NCBI GenBank assembly: GCA_022822305.1
Contig: JAJEBY010000016.1
Span: 806,001 to 870,000 of the forward strand
Direction of reading: 5' to 3'
Length of the DNA: 64,000 bases
Origin: Anaerolineae bacterium
GTDB taxonomy: Bacteria; Chloroflexota; Anaerolineae; Aggregatilineales; Phototrophicaceae
Shown here: positions 8,219 to 15,221 of the stretch, piece after piece
Layout: each line of letters begins with the position of its first letter
Numbering within the stretch: the first letter of the stretch is position 1
The notes under the pieces: model-generated
Databases searched by the model: none
Told to the model about the DNA's origin: nothing
What the model saw: the letters and a program-made list of their open reading frames with translations, nothing else
Translations under genes and position numbers: made by a program

Positions 8219-8959
8219 CTACCTGGGCACGATTGTGACTTTGCGCCCCCTGCCCTCGCCGATGCTACGTGTGGTTACATCCTCGCGTCCACGCAGCGTC
8301 AAATGCACGATTCGGCGCTCGTTGGCATGCATGGGTTCAAGCGTGATCGTACGTCCCTGCTGCACGGCCTGCTTCGCCATGCGATTTGCCAGTCCGCGCA
8401 GGCGATTGGAGCGGCCGGTTTTGTAGCCGCCGGCGTCGACGATGATGTTGGCGCGCCGCTGCAATCGTCGGCTGCAGATCAGACGCACGATATATTGCAG
8501 CGACGACAGCGTTTCGCCTCGTCTGCCAATCAGTTTGTTGACGCCATTGCCAGTGATATTGAGCATCCAATGCGGGTCTTCGCCATCGACCTGGTCATCG
8601 GTCAAGTGAACGCGAATTCGGCCATCAATCTGCATTTTCTCGAGCAATTCTTCCAGTACCTGTTTGCCGACCTGCGCGTCTTCGTCGAGTTCGTCTTCAG
8701 GAACATCTTTGAGGTTATCGTCGGAAAGGCTGCCCTGATCCATATCATGGTCGTTGTCCGACATGTCGGGATCGGGCGTTCTGCGCTTGCCAATAAGCAC
8801 CATGCGCACGCGCGCTTCTCTGGCGCCGAAGCCAAAGAGACCGGTATTCGGCTCTTCCAAGACCTCAACCATGACATCACCGGGCGATGCTTTAAGCTCG
8901 GCGAGACCTTTCTTGATGGCCGCATCAACTGAATTGGCGGTAACTTCAATCATTTCCAT
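8219..8959 (-). CDS. jag: Jag/KhpB RNA-binding protein (Jag_N, KH and R3H domains)
   Basis: The 246-residue protein has the three family domains in order. Jag_N is at about 1-52 (GLAELKASPGDVMVEVLEE, then GLFGFGAREARVR). An acidic linker covers about 60-100. A KH domain follows at about 110-175 with a GRRGETLSSLQYI GXXG-type loop, and an R3H domain at about 185-246 with NERRIVHLTLRG, where Arg and His define R3H. Jag/KhpB binds RNA and influences cell elongation and division in Gram-positives, usually encoded next to yidC as here. It is the last gene of the operon, 26 bp after yidC, with AAGGGA before the ATG. Confidence 0.93.
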   Translation of the reverse strand: MEMIEVTANSVDAAIKKGLAELKASPGDVMVEVLEEPNTGLFGFGAREARVRMVLIGKRRTPDPDMSDNDHDMDQGSLSDDNLKDVPEDELDEDAQVGKQVLEELLEKMQIDGRIRVHLTDDQVDGEDPHWMLNITGNGVNKLIGRRGETLSSLQYIVRLICSRRLQRRANIIVDAGGYKTGRSNRLRGLANRMAKQAVQQGRTITLEPMHANERRIVHLTLRGREDVTTRSIGEGRGRKVTIVPR

Positions 8960-8985
8960 AGTAACGTCCCTTGCAGCGCCGCGCG

Positions 8986-9906
8986 CTATCGCGAAGATGA
9001 CTTCTTGCGCGGTTTCTTCTTCTTGGTGCGGCGCGGTTTTTTCACCGGTTCTTCTTCGTCTTCAAACTCGACGTCCACAATCACATCATCTTGTTTCTTC
9101 TTGCCGAAAAGCCTGTCCAATACCTGGCGACCCTGCGGGCTGTACTGCACGATGCCGATCAGATTTGACGTGACAAAATAGATCGACAGCCCAACGGAAA
9201 ACGATAGCGAAAACGCGCCGAACATAATCGGCATAATCGTGGTCATGCTCTTGGTCATGGCTTGCGCCTGACCGCCCACATTGCCGCCATCGTCATCGTC
9301 GTCATCATCGTCATTCTTGGAACTGGTTTGCTTGGACATCGACATGCTGAATTTGGATTGCGCCCAGGTTGTGATAAGCACCAAGAGCGGCAGGGCCAAC
9401 GCGTAGGGCGGGTTGTCGGTTGGCGCCTTGGTTAGATCCATTTCCGGCAATAGCTGTACCAGCTGTGGAATCGGCGTCCAGAATCGTTGCAGCGGTATAA
9501 GGGCGTCCAGGCCGGGAATGAGCAGGCGTTCTGACAGATCTACCAGCTGAAACGGAGTCGCTGCCAAGGCGAAGAAGATCGCCTGATAGAGGCCAATGAG
9601 AATGGGAAACTGAACGACCAATGGCAGGCAGCCGCCGACCGGGTTGACTTTGTTTTCACGGTACAGCTTCATCTGCGCTTGCGAGAGCTTTTCTTTGTCG
9701 TTCTTATATTTCTCTTGCAGCTTTTTCAGTTGGGGCTGAACCTGCTGCATCTTGCGCTGAGATTCTTGTTGTTTGGCCAGCAAGGGATAAGTGAGAAGTC
9801 GAATGATTACGGTCAGCACAACGATCGCCAGAACGATATCCTGGTTCAGCAAAGCATACAACCAGGTCAACATCGTCACAAACGGGTTGAGAATTATGTC
9901 CCACAT
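8986..9906 (-). CDS. yidC: YidC/Oxa1 membrane protein insertase
   Basis: A 306-residue YidC without the large periplasmic domain of proteobacteria, so of the Gram-positive/Chloroflexi length class. It inserts and folds inner-membrane proteins, alone or with SecYEG. TM1 (about 22-42) holds the conserved Arg in VIIRLLTYPL. The cytoplasmic coiled hairpin follows (about 48-85, SQRKMQQVQPQLKKLQEKY), then the GGCLPLVVQFPILIGLY segment, and further TMs near 160-185 and 218-250. The loop before the last TM pair carries a run of eight Asp, and the C-terminus is a strongly basic tail (KKKKPRKKSSSR) as in ribosome-binding YidC forms. GGGAG precedes the ATG. Confidence 0.95.
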   Translation of the reverse strand: MWDIILNPFVTMLTWLYALLNQDIVLAIVVLTVIIRLLTYPLLAKQQESQRKMQQVQPQLKKLQEKYKNDKEKLSQAQMKLYRENKVNPVGGCLPLVVQFPILIGLYQAIFFALAATPFQLVDLSERLLIPGLDALIPLQRFWTPIPQLVQLLPEMDLTKAPTDNPPYALALPLLVLITTWAQSKFSMSMSKQTSSKNDDDDDDDDGGNVGGQAQAMTKSMTTIMPIMFGAFSLSFSVGLSIYFVTSNLIGIVQYSPQGRQVLDRLFGKKKQDDVIVDVEFEDEEEPVKKPRRTKKKKPRKKSSSR

Positions 9907-9929
9907 GCGTTCAAGCTCCCGTCGACGGC

Positions 9930-11078
9930 TTAACGCCGATGAATCCAGGTCTGACGACCATCGACCCCAAACGCGATCAACAACTTGCCGGTATCGACGG
10001 AACTGACAATCAGCAAGGGCTCGTCAATATCCAGAGTTTCGCTGGGCTCCAACAGCAGCAAATCACCCAGCAATTCCGGCGCCCCCTCGATTTCGCGCGC
10101 GTTGATCAATTCGCCGTCGCGACTATCGAGCCAATAGACTTTGCCATCGCGAGCGGAGACCATGACGCGCTGTTCAAAATAAACTGGCCCGGCGCGGATG
10201 CCGCGCTCCGCCACTTGCACAGACCAAAGTTCCGCGAGATTGTTGTGACTGTCCAAGGCATGCACATAGCCGCTGAGATCAGCCAAATATACGACGCCGG
10301 TCTCATCTATGGCTGGCGCACCCCACACCCAGTTTTGAGTGTCATAAGTGTTTAGTATCACGCCGTCCAGCGAGATTTCGAAGAAGGCTCGGTTGAAGCT
10401 GCCTACATAAAGGCGGTCGTTGGCCAAGAGCGGCGTTGAAGCCACACTCCCGCCCAGGTCAACCTCCCAGATAAAGGCGCCAGAGTGCCGATCAATCGTG
10501 TACAAGGAGTGATTGACTGACGGAATGACAAGCATATCGCCAACGAGCAGCGGCTGCGCCCAAACGCCTGCGCTGGTGGGAAAAGTCCAGATCTCGCTGT
10601 AGTCCTGCTTTGAAATCGCGCTGACGCCGCCATTGAGCAGCGGAACGTAGATAATGTCGTCCGCCTCCAGCAGATTCGCAACGATCTGATCTTTGACCGG
10701 GTAGGCGCGGGATATCGTAGCGCCGATCGAATTCACTTTGAGCAGGTTGCCGTTGTAGTCGGCGATGAGCAGCGATTCTTCGTCGAGTCTGACAGGAACG
10801 CCATAAAACTGGGCGTTTTCATGCGCTGCGCCCGAAAATACCCAATTGCGCGGATTGTTTTCGCTATCGCGTATGGGCTGTCCCGAGCTGGGATCAATCA
10901 AGCGCGTCGCGACGCCATTGGAGGGATTGAGAATGGCGACCTGGTCATTGTACGCCAATGAAATGTGCTGCAGACCATTAAGCTCGATCAGTCCAATTGA
11001 CGGCCAACTGACACCCATGCGCGTGCCCACACATGATGAAAGCGTGGCCGCTAGCATGAATAGAAGGACGAACCTCAT
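9930..11078 (-). CDS. PQQ-like beta-propeller lipoprotein in the yidC operon
   Basis: A 382-residue protein. I start it at the ATG at 11078, because the track's longer version runs into yidD. From there it has a short hydrophobic signal and lipobox (MRFVLLFMLAATLSSC, Cys 16), so it is probably a lipid-anchored exported protein. The rest is built of repeated beta-propeller blades of the PQQ/BamB type (for example SASTPLLANDRLYVGSFNRA and GAPAIDETGVVYLADLSG), roughly seven. BamB-like proteins assist outer-membrane assembly in diderms; what one does here is unknown. It sits between yidD (24 bp upstream) and yidC (23 bp downstream), inside an operon devoted to membrane protein insertion. Confidence 0.8.
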   Translation of the reverse strand: MRFVLLFMLAATLSSCVGTRMGVSWPSIGLIELNGLQHISLAYNDQVAILNPSNGVATRLIDPSSGQPIRDSENNPRNWVFSGAAHENAQFYGVPVRLDEESLLIADYNGNLLKVNSIGATISRAYPVKDQIVANLLEADDIIYVPLLNGGVSAISKQDYSEIWTFPTSAGVWAQPLLVGDMLVIPSVNHSLYTIDRHSGAFIWEVDLGGSVASTPLLANDRLYVGSFNRAFFEISLDGVILNTYDTQNWVWGAPAIDETGVVYLADLSGYVHALDSHNNLAELWSVQVAERGIRAGPVYFEQRVMVSARDGKVYWLDSRDGELINAREIEGAPELLGDLLLLEPSETLDIDEPLLIVSSVDTGKLLIAFGVDGRQTWIHRR

Positions 11079-11101
11079 CTGCCGACTGGCAATTGTCGCT
11101 A

Positions 11102-11350
11102 TCAAAGGTCGCTCCTTGGCGGCACCGGATCGAATCCACCCGGATTCAAGGGATGACAACGAAATATCCTCTTCAATCCCATCCACGTTCCTTTGAACGG
11201 ACCATAGGTCTCAATCGCCTGATACGCGTAGATAGAACAGGTCGGCGTAAAACGACAGGCGTTCGGCAGCAAGGGCGATAATACCTTTTTGTATACTCGG
11301 ATTGAAGCCAAGAGAATCCGGCTAAGCACTTCGGACCCCATCCAGGACAC
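11102..11350 (-). CDS. yidD: YidD membrane protein insertion efficiency factor
   Basis: This 82-residue protein matches YidD: IRVYKKVLSPLLPNACRFTPTCSIYAYQAIETYG contains the conserved Cys pair and PTCS motif, and LKRIFRCHPLNPGGFDPVP is the family's end signature. YidD is a small membrane-associated protein that aids YidC-dependent insertion. The gene overlaps the 3' end of rnpA by up to 29 bp; an ATG at 11341 is an alternative start that still overlaps. Order and overlap are those of the widespread rpmH-rnpA-yidD-yidC operon. Confidence 0.93.
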   Translation of the reverse strand: MSWMGSEVLSRILLASIRVYKKVLSPLLPNACRFTPTCSIYAYQAIETYGPFKGTWMGLKRIFRCHPLNPGGFDPVPPRSDL

Positions 11351-11672
11351 GGGCCTCTATCAGCAGTTCAGTTAGTATACGGCGCGATGCTTCGAAAGGT
11401 TGCCCGATCAGCCGCGGACGACCGATGACCACAATGTCGAAGCCTTGACGCGCATACCTGTGCAATCGAGTCAATAGCGCTCTCAAGCGACGCTTAATTC
11501 GATTGCGCGCCACGGCGCCGCCCAGCGCTTTGCTGACGATAAATCCGTAGCGATTATGGCTACACGAGTTGGAGCGCACCGCAACCGAAAGCGCCGGATG
11601 ACGATACAGCTGGCCTTCTTGTCTCACGCGGGTAAAATCAGCGTCGCTACGAAGCCTCAAGGCGCGTTTCAT
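11322..11672 (-). CDS. rnpA: Ribonuclease P protein component
   Basis: A 116-residue basic protein with the RNase P protein signature ARNRIKRRLRALL (the RNR motif) and the flanking YGFIVSKALGGAV strand. It binds RNase P RNA and helps process the 5' ends of tRNAs. The track's start is a TTG at 11675, directly followed by an ATG at 11672; I use the ATG. Only three bases separate it from the rpmH stop, so the two are probably translationally coupled. Its 3' end overlaps yidD. Confidence 0.94.
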   Translation of the reverse strand: MKRALRLRSDADFTRVRQEGQLYRHPALSVAVRSNSCSHNRYGFIVSKALGGAVARNRIKRRLRALLTRLHRYARQGFDIVVIGRPRLIGQPFEASRRILTELLIEARVLDGVRSA

Positions 11673-11675
11673 CAA

Positions 11676-11855
11676 TTATCCGGCGTTCCAATTGACTTTC
11701 TTGACGTGGACTGGCGTCACAGCGAGTAGATGCCGGCCCCGCCGGCGCCTCGCTTTGAGAACGCGCCGCCCGTTGCTGGTGCTCATGCGCTTGCGGAATC
11801 CATGCACGCGTTTGCGGCGACGCACCTTGGGCTGCCAGGTTCGTTTGGTAGACAT
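11676..11855 (-). CDS. rpmH: 50S ribosomal protein L34
   Basis: This gene is missing from the ORF track because it is short. On the minus strand the ATG at 11855 opens 59 codons ending in TAA at 11676. The product has the L34 pattern: [20 protein letters not shown], then the R-M-S-T-S-N-G-R block and [12 protein letters not shown]. The usual length is 44-47, and the extra residues are a C-terminal tail ([13 protein letters not shown]). rnpA follows after three bases. It is the first gene of the operon read from the promoter at 11899-11927. Confidence 0.93.
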   Translation of the reverse strand: MSTKRTWQPKVRRRKRVHGFRKRMSTSNGRRVLKARRRRGRHLLAVTPVHVKKVNWNAG

Positions 11856-11898
11856 CGTTTGCGCCTTCGATTCTTAATCGTTCAAACCACAAGCGGTG

Positions 11899-11927
11899 AG
11901 TATAGTAGAGCATGAGATTCCGGTCAA
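11899..11927 (-). promoter_or_regulatory. Sigma-70 promoter of the rpmH operon
   Basis: On the minus strand TTGACC (11922-11927), a 17-bp spacer and TATACT (11899-11904). The predicted start is near 11892, about 37 nt before rpmH. I looked for DnaA boxes (TTATCCACA) in 11856-12165, where an origin often lies, and saw none. Confidence 0.8.
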
Positions 11928-12064
11928 CCGTTGCTTCCCAAAACATTCGCGATGCAGCGCTTTCACTTGCCTTTAAATGCGACCTGGCTGGATTGCCTTT
12001 GAGCCGGCAAGTTTGTTGGCTGGCTGCATGCCGCAGTTTCATTGAAGATTCCACCAAGTTGCGC

Positions 12065-12094
12065 TTGACGAATAGCGCTCAATTACAGTAGGAT
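12065..12094 (+). promoter_or_regulatory. Probable promoter of the three-gene unknown operon
   Basis: TTGACG (12065-12070), an 18-bp spacer and TAGGAT (12089-12094). The predicted start near 12101 lies just after the GTG at 12100 used in the ORF track, which favours the ATG at 12166 as the real start. It is back to back with the rpmH promoter. Confidence 0.5.
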
Positions 12095-12165
12095 TTCTGG
12101 TGCATGCCTTTCAAAGAAGTGATTTCAGTTCCGTCACCATCAATCGTGCTGTCGATCGGAGGACT

Positions 12166-13749
12166 ATGACCCTGCTACCTGCGCAACACTGGGCTTACAG
12201 TTTCTCCATCGATGCCAACGAAATCGACAATATTACAAACCTCCTCCTAGATAAAGAAACACCACTATCCAGCGCGGAACTCGCCACAGAGATCATTCGG
12301 CGGCGCGAACTGGATTTGCAGCATCAGCTCGAGCGACAATACAAGGGTACCAAGCTATATCGGCCGTCCGGGCGATTTGAGGTTGGAGATCGTCTGACTT
12401 TCTCTACGATGGACTTTCGCACGGCGACTGTGGTCGACCTGCGCAACGGCAGAGGCAACGGGGAGTGCGGCTTCAAGGTCGCCACTGTGGAGTTCGATGG
12501 GCACAACGCATCTCACGCAAACGCACAACGTCAATTTGCGACGGCGTACGATGGCGCCCATCCCCTCAACGAATTGGAGGCCTCTGATCATCCGCGTTCC
12601 GCTGTCCGCGATTACGCTTTGGAAGACATCCTCAAAGATCCGAACGTGACAATCATTGAGCAGGTGAACGAGGCTCTCGAAAAGAATCCGGATTTGGTAC
12701 GCCTTGCTGGATCCTGGTTTGTTCGCGAGCTGATGCTGGATGTCGATATCGGCCACTTGCATCTGGCCGAAGCTGTACTAGACATGAACGACGGCGGCCC
12801 GGTATCGCCAAACGATATATTGCGGGAGATTGGTGGCTTGGGCGATGCGCCTGTACCGTTGCAAGTCTTTTCGTTAAATCATGCCATGAATCAGGACGAC
12901 AGGTTTGACGAGGTCGGGCCGGCTGGTCAAGTGTTGTGGCATTTGCGACGCCTGTTGCCGCGTATGGTACGGCAGGTACCCAAAATACTCCAATACCTGC
13001 CCGAGCCCTACGACCGCAGCTTGCTGGACCCGGAGATGCTGCAACTGGAATACGATTTGGACGATGAGCATTCGCCTATTGAGTCAACGCCGCCCGAGGA
13101 CGAAATCAGCTTGACTCTGATATTTCCTCACCGCCGCGTGGGCACTTTGCCGATCAATTCCGAGACGCGTTATCTATTCCCCGACGCCAAGACATCGCGC
13201 ATCGCCATCACGATGGTTGACGCCTTGGACAAAGAAGAATATCCCTGCTGGGTTGTTCACGAATTTCGTTATGTTTTCGGGCTTTCCGCCTTGTATCAGA
13301 AGCATCATCTTCCGGTAGGCGCTTACGTCTATCTTAACCGCACTGACGATCCCAGCCGATTTGAAATCGAGTTTGACAATTATCGTCCGCGAACCGAATG
13401 GATTCCGCTCGTCGAACGCACGGACAATGATCAGCTTCGTTTTCACAGCGCCAAACGCGCGATCGGCGCCGATTTCGACGACATGATCATTGTCGGTGTC
13501 CATAACCTGGTGGAAGTCGACAAGCTGGGCAGAGAGATGCAGAATCGCAAGGTGCCCATTGCGCATTTGCTGCGCAACCTGGTGATGGAGTTGAGTAAGC
13601 ACAATCCGCAGAAAACAGTTCACGGAAAGGTGCTCTACAGCAACTTGAATATCTTGCGGCGCTGCCCTCCTGGTCCGGTTTTCGCCACCTTGCTCTCGCA
13701 TCCGGACTTCGAATATGTCGGCGGGAACTATTGGAAGCTCAGTGACTGA
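12166..13749 (+). CDS. Unrecognised 527-residue protein with possible C-terminal winged helix
   Basis: I do not recognise this protein. Taking the ATG at 12166 (GGAGG lies 3 nt before it; the track uses a GTG at 12100) gives 527 residues, soluble and acidic in the middle. Residues about 70-130 (FEVGDRLTFSTMDFRTATVVDLRNG) look like a small beta-barrel of SH3/KOW type. The last 60 residues (IAHLLRNLVMELSKHN ... FEYVGGNYWKLSD) end like HARE-HTH-type winged helices, in which a final Trp-Lys-Leu strand is common. There is no catalytic motif, signal peptide or TM. It is followed after 15 bp by a second unknown gene and then a third. The cluster may be a DNA- or RNA-associated system, but no function is assigned. 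Confidence 0.75.
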   Translation: MTLLPAQHWAYSFSIDANEIDNITNLLLDKETPLSSAELATEIIRRRELDLQHQLERQYKGTKLYRPSGRFEVGDRLTFSTMDFRTATVVDLRNGRGNGECGFKVATVEFDGHNASHANAQRQFATAYDGAHPLNELEASDHPRSAVRDYALEDILKDPNVTIIEQVNEALEKNPDLVRLAGSWFVRELMLDVDIGHLHLAEAVLDMNDGGPVSPNDILREIGGLGDAPVPLQVFSLNHAMNQDDRFDEVGPAGQVLWHLRRLLPRMVRQVPKILQYLPEPYDRSLLDPEMLQLEYDLDDEHSPIESTPPEDEISLTLIFPHRRVGTLPINSETRYLFPDAKTSRIAITMVDALDKEEYPCWVVHEFRYVFGLSALYQKHHLPVGAYVYLNRTDDPSRFEIEFDNYRPRTEWIPLVERTDNDQLRFHSAKRAIGADFDDMIIVGVHNLVEVDKLGREMQNRKVPIAHLLRNLVMELSKHNPQKTVHGKVLYSNLNILRRCPPGPVFATLLSHPDFEYVGGNYWKLSD

Positions 13750-13764
13750 CCGAAAGGAACTGGG

Positions 13765-14205
13765 ATGTCGCTTTACTACCTGATAAAACCAAGCGTAGAA
13801 ACCAAATTCTATATCGACTATGAATGGTGGGATAGCAGCCGCGACGATTTGCATGTATACCTGCTCACGCATTTGACCAACGAGCAGCGATCACGACTGG
13901 ACAATTGCGATCTGCATGAGGTGTTCGACTATATCGATCCGGTGACGGGAGAAGTCTTTCAGCTGGACCAACTGGACGTAGCGCTTAGAGAATCTTCCGG
14001 TCGAGACGACTTTATCACCGAACACATAGGCCTGATCGACAGCGTGTTTCGCGCCCTGTTGGTGAATGGCAACCGGCCATTGAATGCCTTGGAATTGTCC
14101 AAGATTACCGCGCGCGCTCCGGAAACGATCCTCAAAACTATCGGCGGCATGCGCGTATATCGTGGAATACGTCCGTATCACTTGAGCAGCGGCGCCAAGG
14201 CTTAA
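13765..14205 (+). CDS. Unrecognised 146-residue protein, second gene of the cluster
   Basis: No family is recognised. The protein is soluble and acidic, with aromatic-rich N-terminal strands (MSLYYLIKPSVETKFYIDYEWW) and a C-terminal third (VNGNRPLNALELSKITARAPETILKTIGG, then YRGIRPYHL) that reads like a winged helix: helix, turn, recognition helix and a terminal beta hairpin. This echoes the end of the preceding protein. AAAGGA lies upstream of the ATG. The gene starts 15 bp after the first gene and ends 3 bp before the third, so the three are surely cotranscribed and probably work together. Confidence 0.8.
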   Translation: MSLYYLIKPSVETKFYIDYEWWDSSRDDLHVYLLTHLTNEQRSRLDNCDLHEVFDYIDPVTGEVFQLDQLDVALRESSGRDDFITEHIGLIDSVFRALLVNGNRPLNALELSKITARAPETILKTIGGMRVYRGIRPYHLSSGAKA

Positions 14206-14208
14206 CAT

Positions 14209-14631
14209 ATGGCGCGCATCATCAACACCAACAGTCCGGGTAAACGCCGCAACGCGCACATGCGAACGATTGCTGAACTGCTTCGACTGCTCAGCCAACA
14301 GCGTGATGTCAGCGCGACCACCAAAGACATGGTCGCCTCCATCGTGCTCAACCTGCGCGCCATTTCCGGGACGGTGGAAGAATCCGTCGTGGCCTGGGAA
14401 AAGCGCGGATACTGGAAGAAGGCCGACGACTTTCAGCAGAAGTGGTGGTGGTGCGAGCTGATGGCGCCGTCAATCGAAGCGCTGATACGCGAAGAAGATT
14501 GGGATCAACTCCCCGCCGCGCTCGCGAAGCTCTTCCCGCATTGCGCTGACATAAATGTGAGCAAGATGACGCGCAAACCGGATGCCTGGCTCGGCAGCTA
14601 TGCAAAGTTGATGAACGAAAAAGTCGATTGA
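14209..14631 (+). CDS. Unrecognised 140-residue helical protein, third gene of the cluster
   Basis: A mainly helical, soluble protein with no family I can name. The N-terminus is basic (ARIINTNSPGKRRNAHMR). The centre contains AWEKRGYWKKADDFQQKWWWCELMAP, unusually rich in Trp (five within about 25 residues), followed by a helical repeat-like segment with a PHCAD motif. Only three bases separate it from the gene before. No enzyme motif, TM or signal is visible. It may be a structural or adaptor partner of the two winged-helix-like proteins, which is inference from context only. Confidence 0.8.
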   Translation: MARIINTNSPGKRRNAHMRTIAELLRLLSQQRDVSATTKDMVASIVLNLRAISGTVEESVVAWEKRGYWKKADDFQQKWWWCELMAPSIEALIREEDWDQLPAALAKLFPHCADINVSKMTRKPDAWLGSYAKLMNEKVD

Positions 14632-14756
14632 AGCCGGTAGCTTGCGATATCGTCCCCTCCGCCGTTGCGCATCCAGGACCGATCAAGCATCTTGATTCCG
14701 ATACACGGCGGCCGCCGGCGCAATATGGCGCTATCAACGCCGGTTTATGGGCAATC

Positions 14757-14785
14757 TATACAGCGCCTTGTATACTCTGTATAAT
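14757..14785 (+). promoter_or_regulatory. Promoter of the small membrane protein and first PucR gene
   Basis: TATACA (14757-14762), a 17-bp spacer and a perfect TATAAT (14780-14785). The spacer contains CCTTGTATA (14766-14774), identical to the first nine bases of the palindrome upstream of gltB, so the promoter may itself be a target of the same regulator. Predicted start near 14792, about 45 nt before the GTG at 14837. Confidence 0.55.
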
Positions 14786-14836
14786 GTTTCCAACGAACTT
14801 TCTCCGTTTCTGCCCAAGCGACCTCACTAATCGACC

Positions 14837-15187
14837 GTGGAAGAAGAAGCGATTGAGAGCGGCAAATCGATTGCCGAATTGCGAATCGAGCGCCTGACCT
14901 GGTTTGGCTTGGTAGCGGCGCTCATTGTCGATGGAATTCTGCCGGCCTGGCTGTCACTGCACAACGCCTTACTGCCATTCGTCGCCGGTGTCGTCCTAAT
15001 CGTGTCCGGAGTCTATCAATACCGCCAGCAATGGCGCGTCAACTTCTCGACCTGGGTGGCCGGAACTTTGATGCTGGTGATGTCAGCTTTTGGCATTTTG
15101 GAGCGACCGGATCTGGATATGTCATTTGTCGTCATCGTTCTCGTCGCCGTTGTCATCGCGATCGGCATCTTCACCGGCGAGACGTGA
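14837..15187 (+). CDS. Small integral membrane protein of unknown function
   Basis: A 116-residue protein starting with GTG. After a short acidic N-terminus it has four predicted membrane segments (about 22-40, 43-60, 70-88 and 92-112), with a YRQQWR loop between the second and third. No family motif is recognised. The first PucR regulator begins 34 bp downstream, so both are probably cotranscribed from the promoter at 14757-14785. A sensory or transport-helper role beside the regulator is conceivable but unsupported. Confidence 0.7.
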   Translation: MEEEAIESGKSIAELRIERLTWFGLVAALIVDGILPAWLSLHNALLPFVAGVVLIVSGVYQYRQQWRVNFSTWVAGTLMLVMSAFGILERPDLDMSFVVIVLVAVVIAIGIFTGET

Positions 15188-15221
15188 GCGGCGATCAAAT
15201 CTCTATTTGGGATATCACTCG

